Shown here: in pieces, positions 32,533 through 40,918 of the stretch
How positions within the stretch are numbered: the stretch's first letter is position 1
Layout: every line of letters starts with the position of its first letter
Assembly: GCF_003024195.1 (NCBI RefSeq)
Contig: NZ_KZ679062.1
Location: forward strand, 28,789 to 92,788
DNA from: Streptomyces dioscori
GTDB lineage: Bacteria; Actinomycetota; Actinomycetes; Streptomycetales; Streptomycetaceae
Length of the DNA stretch: 64,000 nucleotides
Reading direction: 5' to 3'
The notes under the pieces: generated by a model
The model's input: the letters and a program-made list of their open reading frames with translations, nothing else
The model's database searches: none
Told to the model about the DNA's origin: nothing
Program-made: the position numbers and the translations under genes

Positions 32533-33435
32533 ATGGACGAACGACAGCTGAGGATCCTGCGTGAGCTGGGCGAACTGGGCAGCGTCACCGCGGTCGCCGA
32601 GGCGTTGCTGGTGACGCCCTCGGCGATCTCCCAGCAACTGCGGCTGCTGCAACGCGCGATTCCCGTACCGCTCACCGAGCGCCAGGGGCGGCGGCTGGCC
32701 CTCACGGACGCCGGGCAGGCCCTGGCCGGGGCGGCGATCGAGGTGGAGACGGCGCTGGAGCGTGCCCGGCACACCGTCGAGGAGTTCGTGGACCGGCCGG
32801 ACGGCGAGGTGTCGGTGGCCGCCTTCCACAGCGGGGGTTCGGCGTTCTTCCCGCTGCTCCTGCGGGCACTGGCCGCACCCGGCAGCCCTCGCCTCTCGCT
32901 CGCCGACGCGGATGTGACGCAGGACGACTTCCCGCCGCTGACCCGGGAGTACGACCTGGTGCTCGCCCACCGCCTCGAACACACCCCGGGCTGGCCGAGT
33001 ACGGTCACCGCCACGACCCTGCTGCGCGAACCGCTGGACGTGGCCATGCCCGCCGACCATCCGCTGGCGGCCAAACGGCGGCTCACCCCGCTCGACGTGG
33101 CCGACGAGCCCTGGATCACCGCGCACGAAGGCTTCCCGGTGGTGGCCACGATCGACGCGATCGCGACGGCCGCGGGGCGCCGGCTGCGGCTGGTCCACCG
33201 CATCAACGAGTTCGCGGTGGTCGCCGAGGCGGTCGCCGCGGGCGGGGGGCTCGCGCTGATGCCCCGCTGGACGATGCGCCCGCACCCGGCCCTGGTCCTC
33301 AAACCCCTCACCGGCGTCCGGGCCCGCCGCCAGATCGACGCGCTCCACCGCCCCGAACGCACGGCCCGCAAGGCGGTACGCACGGTCCTCACGGAGCTGC
33401 ACCGGGCGGCCGAAACGATCCGCACCCAGGTCTGA
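32533..33435 (+). CDS. LysR family transcriptional regulator
   Basis: 300 residues. The N-terminal winged helix (MDERQLRILRELGELGSVTA, then AEALLVTPSAISQQLRLLQR) is followed by the periplasmic-binding-like effector domain with GEVSVAAFHSGGSAFFPLLL and AEAVAAGGGLALMPRW. It is divergent from the EamA exporter with 101 bases between starts; LysR/exporter pairs of this layout usually autoregulate and switch on the exporter in response to its substrate. ATG at 32533 after GGGAGAGAGGGGTGAGGGC. Confidence 0.92.
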   Translation: MDERQLRILRELGELGSVTAVAEALLVTPSAISQQLRLLQRAIPVPLTERQGRRLALTDAGQALAGAAIEVETALERARHTVEEFVDRPDGEVSVAAFHSGGSAFFPLLLRALAAPGSPRLSLADADVTQDDFPPLTREYDLVLAHRLEHTPGWPSTVTATTLLREPLDVAMPADHPLAAKRRLTPLDVADEPWITAHEGFPVVATIDAIATAAGRRLRLVHRINEFAVVAEAVAAGGGLALMPRWTMRPHPALVLKPLTGVRARRQIDALHRPERTARKAVRTVLTELHRAAETIRTQV

Positions 33436-33483
33436 AAAACCCCGGCCCAGGGCGGTTCCCTGCGCCCGTCAAGACAAAAGACT

Positions 33484-33695
33484 GCGCAGTTCCCCGCGCC
33501 CCTAAAGGGACAAAAGCCGGGGCGCAGCCCCGCTTTCGAGGGGCGCGGGGAACGGCGCGGCCAACCCCCACCGGACCCGCAGGTGTGGTTTAGGGGCGCG
33601 GGGAACTGCGCGAACGGCCCCCGCCGGGCCCGCAGACGAACGGGCAGGCCGGGGCGCAGCCCGGGTGTTTCAGGGGCGCGGGGAACGGCGCGGCC
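33484..33695. repeat. Cluster of four GGGGCGCGGGGAAC-type repeats
   Basis: Copies at 33484-33503 (minus sense), 33539-33559, 33592-33612 and 33672-33695 (plus sense, two of them ending AACGGCGCGGCC). They occupy most of the 307-base gap between the convergent LysR and phosphotransferase genes. The segments between are Pro/Gly-coding GC-rich filler such as CAAAAGCCGGGGCGCAGCCCCG. Nothing else was recognised in the gap. Confidence 0.88.
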
Positions 33696-33742
33696 AGCCA
33701 CGGCGGACCCGCAGGTGACGAACAGGGCGGGCCGCGGAGCGG

Positions 33743-34612
33743 CTAGAACGGGTACCAGCGGACCGTTTCGTCGCCGTCCCGCAGAGACGAGACCCGCCGT
33801 TCGAACTCGGCGAGCGCCCGAGGATTACTCGGCGCATGCTGCGCCACCCACGCACAGCTCGCAGTCTCCCGAGCCCCTCGCAACACCCCACACCCCTCCC
33901 ACTCCCGCACATCCCACCCGTACGTCCCGGTGAACGACTCGTACGCCTCGGCGGACAACCCGTACCGGTCGCGGGACAGTGCCAGTACCACCAGGTCGTG
34001 CTCCCGCAGGTCCGCGGAGAACGTCTCCAGGTCGACCAGCACAGGCCCGTCGGCCCCGACATGCACATTGCGCGGCAGCGCGTCACCGTGGATCGGCCCC
34101 GGCGGCAACGACGGCGTGAGGGCCGCCGCGGCCGTCGCGAACCCGTCCCGCCGGTTCCGCAGGAACGCCGCGTCCGCCGGATCGATCACGTCTCCCGCGA
34201 GCCGCAGCCACCGCTCCACCCCGCCCAGCAGCTCCCGGCGCGGCAGCGCGAACGCGGGGGAGGGCAGCGCGTGCACGACCCGCAGCAGTTCGGCCAGATC
34301 GCGCGGTTCGGCCGGGCGGACGGGGTCGGACAGCCGGTGCCACAGCGTCACCGGGTGACCGTCGACGAACCGCGCCTCGGGTTCGGCGGGCCGTACCGCC
34401 GGAACGCCCGCCTCGGCGAGCCAGAGCGCGACGGCCAGCTCCCGCCGCGCCCGGTCGAGGAGTTCGGTGTCGCGGCCCACCTTGACCACCAGGTCGCCGA
34501 GGGCGAAGACGGCGTTCTCGCCCAGCGCGAGCAGTACCGCGTCCCGGCCGTCCCGTCCGGCCGGGCCGATACGCGCCTCTGCGAGTACGTCGCGCGCCTG
34601 TGCCTCGTCCAT
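33743..34612 (-). CDS. Aminoglycoside phosphotransferase-family protein
   Basis: 289 residues. N-lobe with LLALGENAVFALGDLVVKVG (the lysine after VV anchors ATP), catalytic loop IHGDALPRNVHV and Mg-binding PVLVDLETFSADLREHDLV. The fold phosphorylates small molecules; the Asp-to-Glu-Thr context after LVDLE differs from the DxD of antibiotic-modifying members, so a metabolic substrate is more likely. ATG with GGAAGGCGAG upstream. It stands alone, reading away from the sugar ABC operon, with 251 bases between that probably hold both promoters. Confidence 0.82.
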   Translation of the reverse strand: MDEAQARDVLAEARIGPAGRDGRDAVLLALGENAVFALGDLVVKVGRDTELLDRARRELAVALWLAEAGVPAVRPAEPEARFVDGHPVTLWHRLSDPVRPAEPRDLAELLRVVHALPSPAFALPRRELLGGVERWLRLAGDVIDPADAAFLRNRRDGFATAAAALTPSLPPGPIHGDALPRNVHVGADGPVLVDLETFSADLREHDLVVLALSRDRYGLSAEAYESFTGTYGWDVREWEGCGVLRGARETASCAWVAQHAPSNPRALAEFERRVSSLRDGDETVRWYPF

Positions 34613-34863
34613 CACTCGCCTTCCGTGAAGCCGTAGGCCCAGCCCTCGGCTCCCGCAGTACCCGTACACGCCGTCGCACGCCATTCTGCCTCGGGCCGTG
34701 CACACGACGGCACGCCGTACGTCACCCGCCGTCCCCATCCGCACTGGTGGGGGCCGCCCGCCGGGCGCGCGTGCTGTCTTGACGCGGTGTCGCCGGATCA
34801 CGACGATGACGGGGGCCACCGGGACGGCCAGATCCGCACGAACCGTTCAGAGGAGCCGATTCC

Positions 34864-35799
34864 GTGACATTGGTGACCGCGAGGAAGCGGTCAGCGAAGC
34901 CCTCGCCGCGGGCCGGCGGGCCGGGCCGCCCCGTCGACCACGGTGCCTGGTTCCTGGTGCTGCCCGCGCTGATCCCGATCCTGGTGCTCAGCGTCGGCCC
35001 GCTCCTGTACGGCATCGTCCTGGCGTTCACCGACGCGCAGTCGGGCCGGACCGAGCCCACGCAGTGGATCGGCACGCTGAACTTCCAGGATCTGCTGCAC
35101 GACACCCTGTTCTGGGAGTCGTTCCGGATCGGCCTGGTGTGGGCGGTCGGTGTGACCGTCCCGCAGTTCGTCCTCGCGCTGGGGCTCGCCCTGCTGCTCA
35201 ACGAGGAGCTGCGGCTGCGCTGGCTGGCGCGGGCGCTGGCGATCATCCCGTGGGCGATGCCCGAGGTCGTGGTCGGCATCATGTGGCGGCTCGTCTACAA
35301 CCCGGACGCGGGCATCCTCAACGAGACGATCCGCGATCTGGGCCTGGGCGACGGACGGGACTGGCTGTCGAACCTCGCGACCGCGCTGCCCGCGGTGATC
35401 GTCGTCGGGATCTGGGCCGGCATGCCCCAGACGACGGTCGCCCTGCTCGCCGGACTGCAGAACACCCCGCGCGAACTCCATGAGGCGGCGGCCATGGACG
35501 GCGCGGGCGCCTGGCGGCGGTTCCGCACGGTCACCTGGCCCGCCCTGAAACCCGTCGCGCTCGCCATCACGGCGCTCAACTTCATCTGGAACTTCAACTC
35601 GTTCGCCCTGGTCTATGTGCTGACCCAGGGCGGCCCCGGCGGCCGGACCCGGTTGCCGATGCTGTTCGCCTACGAAGAGGCCTTCCGCTACGGCCAGTTC
35701 GGCTACGCGGCGGCGATGGGATGCGTGATGGTCGCGGTGATCTCGGTGATCCTCGCCGTCCATCTGGTCGGCCGGCTGCGGGGAGGCGAGGACGCGTGA
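34864..35799 (+). CDS. Sugar ABC transporter permease (MalF-like)
   Basis: 311 residues, six transmembrane helices, first at about 28-50 (WFLVLPALIPILVLSVGPLL). The EAA coupling loop is EAAAMDGAGAWRRFRTVTWP. It belongs to the CUT1 class importing oligosaccharides. GTG with GAGGAGCC nine bases upstream. First gene of a three-gene operon, overlapping the next permease by four bases (GTGA). A possible -35/-10 pair TTGACG...CACGAT lies near 34781-34806. No sugar regulator (LacI/ROK) is adjacent. Confidence 0.9.
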   Translation: MTLVTARKRSAKPSPRAGGPGRPVDHGAWFLVLPALIPILVLSVGPLLYGIVLAFTDAQSGRTEPTQWIGTLNFQDLLHDTLFWESFRIGLVWAVGVTVPQFVLALGLALLLNEELRLRWLARALAIIPWAMPEVVVGIMWRLVYNPDAGILNETIRDLGLGDGRDWLSNLATALPAVIVVGIWAGMPQTTVALLAGLQNTPRELHEAAAMDGAGAWRRFRTVTWPALKPVALAITALNFIWNFNSFALVYVLTQGGPGGRTRLPMLFAYEEAFRYGQFGYAAAMGCVMVAVISVILAVHLVGRLRGGEDA

Positions 35800-36629
35800 G
35801 GACGAGCAGAAGGGCCCGCGCGGGCCAGTACGCGGCACTCCTCGCGTATCTGGTCTTCCTCGCCTTCCCGTTCCTGTGGCTGGTCTCCACGGCCTTCAAG
35901 CCGGCGCGCGAACTGGCCACCCTGCATCCGACCTGGCTTCCGCGGGACCCGACCCTCGACAACTTCCGGCAGGCCTTCGACGAACAGCCGTTGCTGCGGG
36001 CCGCGTCGAACTCCCTGGTCGCGGCGCTCGGAGCGGCCGTGATCGCCGTCCTGATCGCCACCCCGATGGCGTACGTCATGGCCCGGCACCGCACCCGGCT
36101 GGCGAAGGCGGCCACCGGCTGGGTGGTCGTCAGCCAGGCGTTCCCGTTCGTCCTGGTGATCATCCCGCTGTTCCTCGTCCTGAAGAACCTGCACCTGATC
36201 AACTCCGTGGCCGGTCTTGTCATGGTCTACGTGGTGTGGGCGCTGCCGTTCGCGCTCTGGATGCTCGTGGGATACGTACGGGCGGTGCCGGCCGAGATGG
36301 AGGAGGCCGCCGCGGTGGACGGCGCGGGCAAGCTGCGGACGCTGGTCTCGATCACCGCGCCGCTCCTCGCGCCGGGCATCGTGGCCACGGCCCTGTTCGC
36401 GTTCATCACCGCGTGGAACGAGTTCTTCTTCGCGCTGGTGCTGCTCAAGACCCCGGAGAAACAGACCTTGCCCGTCGTCCTCACCCATTTCCTCGGCGCG
36501 GAGGGTGTGGCGGACCTCGGCCCGCTCGCCGCCGCCGCGTTCCTGGCGACCATCCCGTCACTGGTCGTCTTCGCGCTCATCCAGAAACGGATCACGGGCG
36601 GCATGCTCGCCGGGGCGGTGAAGAGCTGA
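35796..36629 (+). CDS. Sugar ABC transporter permease (MalG-like)
   Basis: 277 residues, six helices, first at about 12-32 (AALLAYLVFLAFPFLWLVST). EAA loop: EEAAAVDGAGKLRTLVSITA, followed by the family segment FITAWNEFFFALVLLKT. It pairs with the MalF-like permease to form the CUT1 channel. GTG start overlaps the previous stop; its TGA overlaps the next ATG by one base, so all three genes are translationally coupled. Confidence 0.9.
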   Translation: MRTSRRARAGQYAALLAYLVFLAFPFLWLVSTAFKPARELATLHPTWLPRDPTLDNFRQAFDEQPLLRAASNSLVAALGAAVIAVLIATPMAYVMARHRTRLAKAATGWVVVSQAFPFVLVIIPLFLVLKNLHLINSVAGLVMVYVVWALPFALWMLVGYVRAVPAEMEEAAAVDGAGKLRTLVSITAPLLAPGIVATALFAFITAWNEFFFALVLLKTPEKQTLPVVLTHFLGAEGVADLGPLAAAAFLATIPSLVVFALIQKRITGGMLAGAVKS

Positions 36630-37951
36630 TGCGTACGCGGATGTCGATGCGGAGGGGCGGAGGCAGAGGGTGGCTGGCCGGGCTGATCGCGGGACTGGTG
36701 CTCGTCGCGGGCTCCGGGTGTTCCGGGGACGGGGGCGGCTCCGAGGACGGGCGGGTCACCCTGCGCTTCCAGTCGCTGGCCTGGCAGAAGGAGTCCGTCG
36801 ACGTCAACAAGGAACTGGTGCGGGAGTGGAACGCCACGCATCCGGACGTCGAGGTCGAGTACGTACAGGGCTCCTGGGACAGCGTCCACGACCAGTTGCT
36901 CACGTCCTTCGAGGGCGGTGAGGCGCCGGACATCATCCACGACGCCTCGGACGACCTCGCGGACTTCGCGTACGGCGGGTATCTCGCGGATCTGCGCGGG
37001 CTGCTGTCCGAGCGGCTCACGTCCGACATCCCGGGGCGGAGCTGGGAGACGACGACGTTCGGGGACGGGATCTACGGTGTGCCGTTCCTCCAGGAACCCC
37101 GGGTCCTGATCGCCAACGCCACGTGGCTCAAGGAGTCGGGGGTACGGATCCCCACGCCCGAAAAGCCGTGGAGCTGGGACGAGTTCAGGAGGATCACCGA
37201 CCGGCTGAGCACCGGGGAGGGGAAGTACGGGGTGGCCTGGCCGCTCAAGGAGCCCGTCTCGGCGACCCTCAACCTGTCGTTGTCCACCGGCGGGCAGCTG
37301 TTCCACCGGGGCGCCGACGGCAAGGTGCGGATCCGGTTCGAGGAGGGCGACGAGGTCGTGCCGCGGACCATTCACGACCAGGTCAACGTCGATGACAGCG
37401 CGTCGGGTTCGACGCTCGGCAGCGGTGGGTCCGACACGCTGCCCGGGTTCTTCGGCGGGAAGTACGCGATGGTTCCGCTCGGGTTCTCCTACCGGCAGCA
37501 GATCGTGCAGCAGGCGCCGAAGGGGTTCGACTGGCAGGTGCTGCCCGCGCCCGCCGGGACCGACGGGCTCACCCAGGGGGTGAGTCCGCAGACGCTGTCC
37601 GTCGCCGAGGACAGTCCGCACAAGAAGGAGGCGGCGGCCTTCATCGACTTCCTGCTCCGGCCGCGGAACATGGTGCGGCTCGCGCTCGGGGACTGGATGC
37701 TGCCGACCGGGACGCAGGCGTTGCGGGATCCGGCGCTGCGGGGTGAGAAGGACGGGTGGGCCGTGGGGGCCGCGGTCGCGGGGGAGCTGCGGTCGGCTCC
37801 CGCGCAGTCCGTGCGGGGGTATCCGGAGTGGAAGGACAAGGTGGCTACGCCCGCCTATCAGTCGTACTACAGCGGGGCCATCGGGATGGGGGAGCTGCGG
37901 CGGCGGTTGGTGGGGGACGGGAACCGGGTTCTGGCGCGGTACCAGCGGTGA
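36629..37951 (+). CDS. Extracellular sugar-binding lipoprotein
   Basis: 440 residues. Lipobox VAGSGC with lipidated C31. The mature protein has the family-1 solute-binding features RVTLRFQSLAWQKESVDVNK, EWNATHPDVEVEYVQGSWD, GEAPDIIHDASDDLADFAYG and KYGVAWPLKEP. It would capture an oligosaccharide for the two permeases. Being last in the operon is unusual: binding protein genes normally come first. There is no ATPase gene here; Streptomyces CUT1 importers commonly share the ATPase MsiK encoded elsewhere. Sugar not predictable. Confidence 0.9.
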   Translation: MRTRMSMRRGGGRGWLAGLIAGLVLVAGSGCSGDGGGSEDGRVTLRFQSLAWQKESVDVNKELVREWNATHPDVEVEYVQGSWDSVHDQLLTSFEGGEAPDIIHDASDDLADFAYGGYLADLRGLLSERLTSDIPGRSWETTTFGDGIYGVPFLQEPRVLIANATWLKESGVRIPTPEKPWSWDEFRRITDRLSTGEGKYGVAWPLKEPVSATLNLSLSTGGQLFHRGADGKVRIRFEEGDEVVPRTIHDQVNVDDSASGSTLGSGGSDTLPGFFGGKYAMVPLGFSYRQQIVQQAPKGFDWQVLPAPAGTDGLTQGVSPQTLSVAEDSPHKKEAAAFIDFLLRPRNMVRLALGDWMLPTGTQALRDPALRGEKDGWAVGAAVAGELRSAPAQSVRGYPEWKDKVATPAYQSYYSGAIGMGELRRRLVGDGNRVLARYQR

Positions 37952-38029
37952 AGGCCGTTGGCACGGGCCGTTGCCACGGGGCGGGGCGGGTTCGGCGGGT
38001 TGTCGGGTGCGGGTCCGTCGTGGCTGGTC

Positions 38030-38120
38030 GCGCAGTTCCCCGCGCCCCTAAAGGCGGTGGTGCGGGCGGGGTCTCGGGTGCGGGTCCGGTGGGGGCTTGT
38101 CGCGCAGTTCCTCGCGCCCC
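38030..38120. repeat. Two GGGGCGCGGGGAACTGCGC-type repeats
   Basis: Minus-sense copies at about 38030-38049 (CGCGCAGTTCCCCGCGCCCC) and 38099-38120 (CGCGCAGTTCCTCGCGCCCC, one mismatch) lie in direct orientation, each preceded by GTGGC/GGGGCTTGT. They separate the sugar operon from the glycosyltransferase gene. The embedded GTGCGGGTCCGG segments are also partly repeated (37998-38020 and 38070-38090). Confidence 0.85.
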
Positions 38121-38137
38121 TTGGAAACTTGCTTGCA

Positions 38138-38154
38138 CGAGACGTATCGTCTCG
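38138..38154. promoter_or_regulatory. Perfect palindrome operator upstream of the macrolide glycosyltransferase
   Basis: CGAGACGTATCGTCTCG is a perfect 7-3-7 palindrome 14 bases upstream of the ATG at 38169, so it overlaps the likely promoter or transcription start. The CGAGACG half-site is of the type bound by TetR-family regulators in Streptomyces. A macrolide-inactivating enzyme controlled by a ligand-sensing repressor would make sense; the regulator is not next to the gene. Confidence 0.7.
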
Positions 38155-38168
38155 CTTAGGGTCTGCGC

Positions 38169-39389
38169 ATGACCACGCCTCGTACCGCCCCCGCCCACAT
38201 CGCCATGTTCTCCGTCGCCGCTCATGGGCACGTGAACCCGAGTCTTGAAGTGATCCGGGAGCTTGTCGCCCGGGGGCATCGGGTCACGTACGCGATTCCG
38301 CCCGTGTTCGCCGAGAAGGTCGCGGAGGCCGGCGCCGAGCCGAAGCTCTGGACCTCGACCCTGCCGTCGCCCGACGACGACCCCAGTGCCTGGGGAAGCA
38401 CGCTCCTGGACAACGTGGAACCCTTCCTCGCGGACGCGATCCAGGCGCTCCCGCAGCTCATCGAGGCGTACGAGGGCGATGAGCCGGATCTCGTGATCCA
38501 CGACATCACCTCGTACCCGGCCCCCGTCCTCGCCCACCGCTGGGGCGTCCCCGCCGTCTCGCTCTCACCGAACCTCGTCGCCTGGGAGGGGTACGAGGAG
38601 GAGGTCGCCGAGCCCATGTGGGCCGAGCCGAGGAAGACCGAGCGGGGGCAGGCCTACTACGCCCGCTTCCAGGCCTGGCTGGACGAGAACGGGATCGACC
38701 TGGACCCCGATTCCTTCGGCGGGCGCCCCGACCGTTCCCTCGTTCTCATCCCGAAGGTCCTCCAGCCGAACGCCGACCGGGTCGACGAGTCCGTGTACAC
38801 CTTCGTCGGCGCCTGCCAGGGTGACCGCGCCGCCCAGGGCGAGTGGCGGCGGCCCGACGGTGCCGAGCGCGTCGCCCTCGTGTCCCTGGGGTCCGCCTTC
38901 ACCAAGCGGCCCGCCTTCTACCGCGCGTGCGCGAAGGCGTTCGACGCCCTGCCGGGCTGGCATCTGGTGCTCCAGATCGGCAAGCACGTCGACCCGGCCG
39001 AACTCGGTGAGATCCCGGCGAACGTGGAGGTCCGCGACTGGGTCCCGCAGCTCGCGATCCTCAAACAGGCCGACGTCTTCGTCACGCACGCCGGAGCGGG
39101 CGGCAGCCAGGAGGGGATGGCGACCGCCACGCCGATGGTCTGCGTACCGCAGGCCGTCGACCAGTTCGGCAACGCGGACGTGCTCCAGGCGCTCGGAGTC
39201 GCCCGTCATCTGCCCATGGAAGAGGTCACCGCCGACACCCTGCGCGAAGCCGTACTGGCGATCGCCGACGATCCGGAAGTGGCACGGAAACTCAAGGCGA
39301 TCCAGGCCGAGATGGCGGCCGAGGGAGGAACTTCGCGAGCCGCGGATTTGATCGAGGCGGAAATTCCAAAAGGGCAGGACGGAGTGTGA
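38169..39389 (+). CDS. mgt: Macrolide-inactivating glycosyltransferase (OleD/Mgt-like)
   Basis: 406 residues, GT1/GT-B fold. It matches OleD and Mgt closely: HIAMFSVAAHGHVNPSLEVI with the catalytic histidine in AAHGHVNP, GSTLLDNVEPFLADAIQALP, and the C-terminal sugar-nucleotide signature VTHAGAGGSQEGMATATPM followed by PQAVDQFGNA. These enzymes move glucose from UDP-glucose to the 2'-hydroxyl of macrolides, inactivating them, with broad acceptor range. Cytoplasmic. No macrolide biosynthesis genes are in the window, so it is probably an intrinsic resistance or xenobiotic enzyme, as Mgt is in S. lividans. A perfect palindrome sits just upstream. Confidence 0.93.
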   Translation: MTTPRTAPAHIAMFSVAAHGHVNPSLEVIRELVARGHRVTYAIPPVFAEKVAEAGAEPKLWTSTLPSPDDDPSAWGSTLLDNVEPFLADAIQALPQLIEAYEGDEPDLVIHDITSYPAPVLAHRWGVPAVSLSPNLVAWEGYEEEVAEPMWAEPRKTERGQAYYARFQAWLDENGIDLDPDSFGGRPDRSLVLIPKVLQPNADRVDESVYTFVGACQGDRAAQGEWRRPDGAERVALVSLGSAFTKRPAFYRACAKAFDALPGWHLVLQIGKHVDPAELGEIPANVEVRDWVPQLAILKQADVFVTHAGAGGSQEGMATATPMVCVPQAVDQFGNADVLQALGVARHLPMEEVTADTLREAVLAIADDPEVARKLKAIQAEMAAEGGTSRAADLIEAEIPKGQDGV

Positions 39390-39667
39390 CAGGACGCAGA
39401 ACGCCTGCTCAGGTGACCCTCAGCGAACCCGGAATTCCCCCGGGTCACGGTTCCATGGAATTGGTGAAGCCATGGCGCACTTTGGATAACGGGAAGGTCA
39501 TTAGATAACGCTCGGGTAACGCAGGGTTCGTGCTGTCGGGTCATGGATCGGGTTGCTGAGTTCGACCCCTGACCCCCGCAGAAGGTTGCACGGGCTACTT
39601 CTTGTTCTTTGATCGAACACCTTCTTAGCGTGAGGTGAACTCGATACGAACTTTGGGAAGTTGACCT

Positions 39668-40786
39668 ATGCGCCGTGACATACCGCCCCTCGCAGAGGTG
39701 CGCCGCATCACCGAGAAGAAGCGGGACGCCTGGTGGACCGTGCTGCTCGTCGACCCGGTCGCCACCCCGCTGGTGCGGTTGACCGCGAAGTACACGCGGA
39801 TCACACCGAACCAGATCACCTGGGGCGCGTTCCTGCTCGGCCTGGTCTCGGCGGCGTTCTTCGCGTTCGGTGACTGGCGGTGGCTGATCGCCGGCGCGTT
39901 CGTCTACCACCTGAGCTTCATCCTCGACTGCATGGACGGGAAGGTGGCCCGCCTCACCGGACAGGGCTCGGTCTTCGGCGCCTGGCTGGACTTCGTCTTC
40001 GACCGCATCCGGGTCGCGGTGTGCGGCGTCGCGCTGATGGCAGGGCAGTACGACCGCACCGGCGAGACGATCTACATCTGGCTGGCCGCCGCGGTCGTCT
40101 TCCTCGACACGCTGCGCTACATCAACGGCCTGGAGATCTTCAAGATCCGTCACACCATGCGCAAGCAGATCAAGGCACGGGTGCGGGCGGCCCGCCGCGC
40201 GGAGAACTCAGCGGAGCTGGCCTTCATGGAGGACCTGCTGCGCAACAACCCCGAGGCGGACATCGAGCAGGACATCCGCCAGGCGGCCACGGCGACGGTG
40301 ACGCCGGTGGGCGTCACGGGGGTCGGGGACGTCGCGGAGAGCGCCGAGGTCGCCGCGTTCGCGGAGCGCGAGCAGGCGGCTGCGACCGCGCCGACGACCG
40401 CGGCGACGGCAGTGACCGCGACCGCGACGGAGGCTGCTGAGGGTGAGGCCGGGGCCGAGGGCGAGGCCGAGGCGCAGACCAAGGCTCCGGCCCGTGTGAT
40501 CGACCTGCACCAGGAGTTCAGGCACCGCTTCCCGGTCTATCTCCGCGCCCGCTCCTTCTTCCTGCGCCACCGCATCCGTACGCACCTGGTGAGCGGTATC
40601 GAGTTCCAGATGGGTGTCTTCATCCTGGGCCCGCTGTTCGACTCGGTCATCAAGGCGACCATCGTCTCCGGTGCCTTGCTCCTCGTCTTCGAGCTGGCCA
40701 TCATCTACAAGCTGCTGCTCTCCACCCGGGACTTCACGCGCACGATCGACTCCTTCGAGCGCGAAGAGGTCCCCACCGCGGCCTGA
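39668..40786 (+). CDS. CDP-alcohol phosphatidyltransferase family membrane protein
   Basis: 372 residues. The family signature D-G-x2-A-R-x8-G-x3-D-x3-D is complete in DGKVARLTGQGSVFGAWLDF continuing to FD. Hydrophobic segments flank it and recur at the C-terminus (SVIKATIVSGALLLVFELAI). A ~100-residue low-complexity stretch (about residues 205-275, rich in A, T, E, for example ATAPTTAATAVTATATEAAE) lies between the enzyme core and the last helices and is unusual for the family. It transfers a phospho-alcohol between CDP-lipid and an acceptor; substrates unknown. ATG at 39668. Nothing recognised in the 278-base gap upstream besides a possible promoter. The gene ends in a strong terminator. 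Confidence 0.88.
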   Translation: MRRDIPPLAEVRRITEKKRDAWWTVLLVDPVATPLVRLTAKYTRITPNQITWGAFLLGLVSAAFFAFGDWRWLIAGAFVYHLSFILDCMDGKVARLTGQGSVFGAWLDFVFDRIRVAVCGVALMAGQYDRTGETIYIWLAAAVVFLDTLRYINGLEIFKIRHTMRKQIKARVRAARRAENSAELAFMEDLLRNNPEADIEQDIRQAATATVTPVGVTGVGDVAESAEVAAFAEREQAAATAPTTAATAVTATATEAAEGEAGAEGEAEAQTKAPARVIDLHQEFRHRFPVYLRARSFFLRHRIRTHLVSGIEFQMGVFILGPLFDSVIKATIVSGALLLVFELAIIYKLLLSTRDFTRTIDSFEREEVPTAA

Positions 40787-40843
40787 CCGGCAGACCGGCA
40801 GACCGGCAGACCGACAGACCGGCAGGACGGTAGGACGGCACGA

Positions 40844-40887
40844 AACGGCAGCGGGGCCGGGGCACATGCCCCGGCCCCGCTGCCGTT
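40844..40887. terminator. Bidirectional terminator between convergent genes
   Basis: A perfect 21-base stem (arms 40844-40864 and 40867-40887, two-base loop) with AACGGCAGCGGGGCCGGGGC as the left arm. It lies midway between the convergent stops at 40786 and 40919. AA at the left and TT at the right make it suitable in both directions. Upstream, 40787-40830 is a degenerate 8-base repeat of GACCGGCA. Confidence 0.88.
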
Positions 40888-40918
40888 CAGCGTCGCCGCT
40901 CCGTACGGAACCGGCCGG

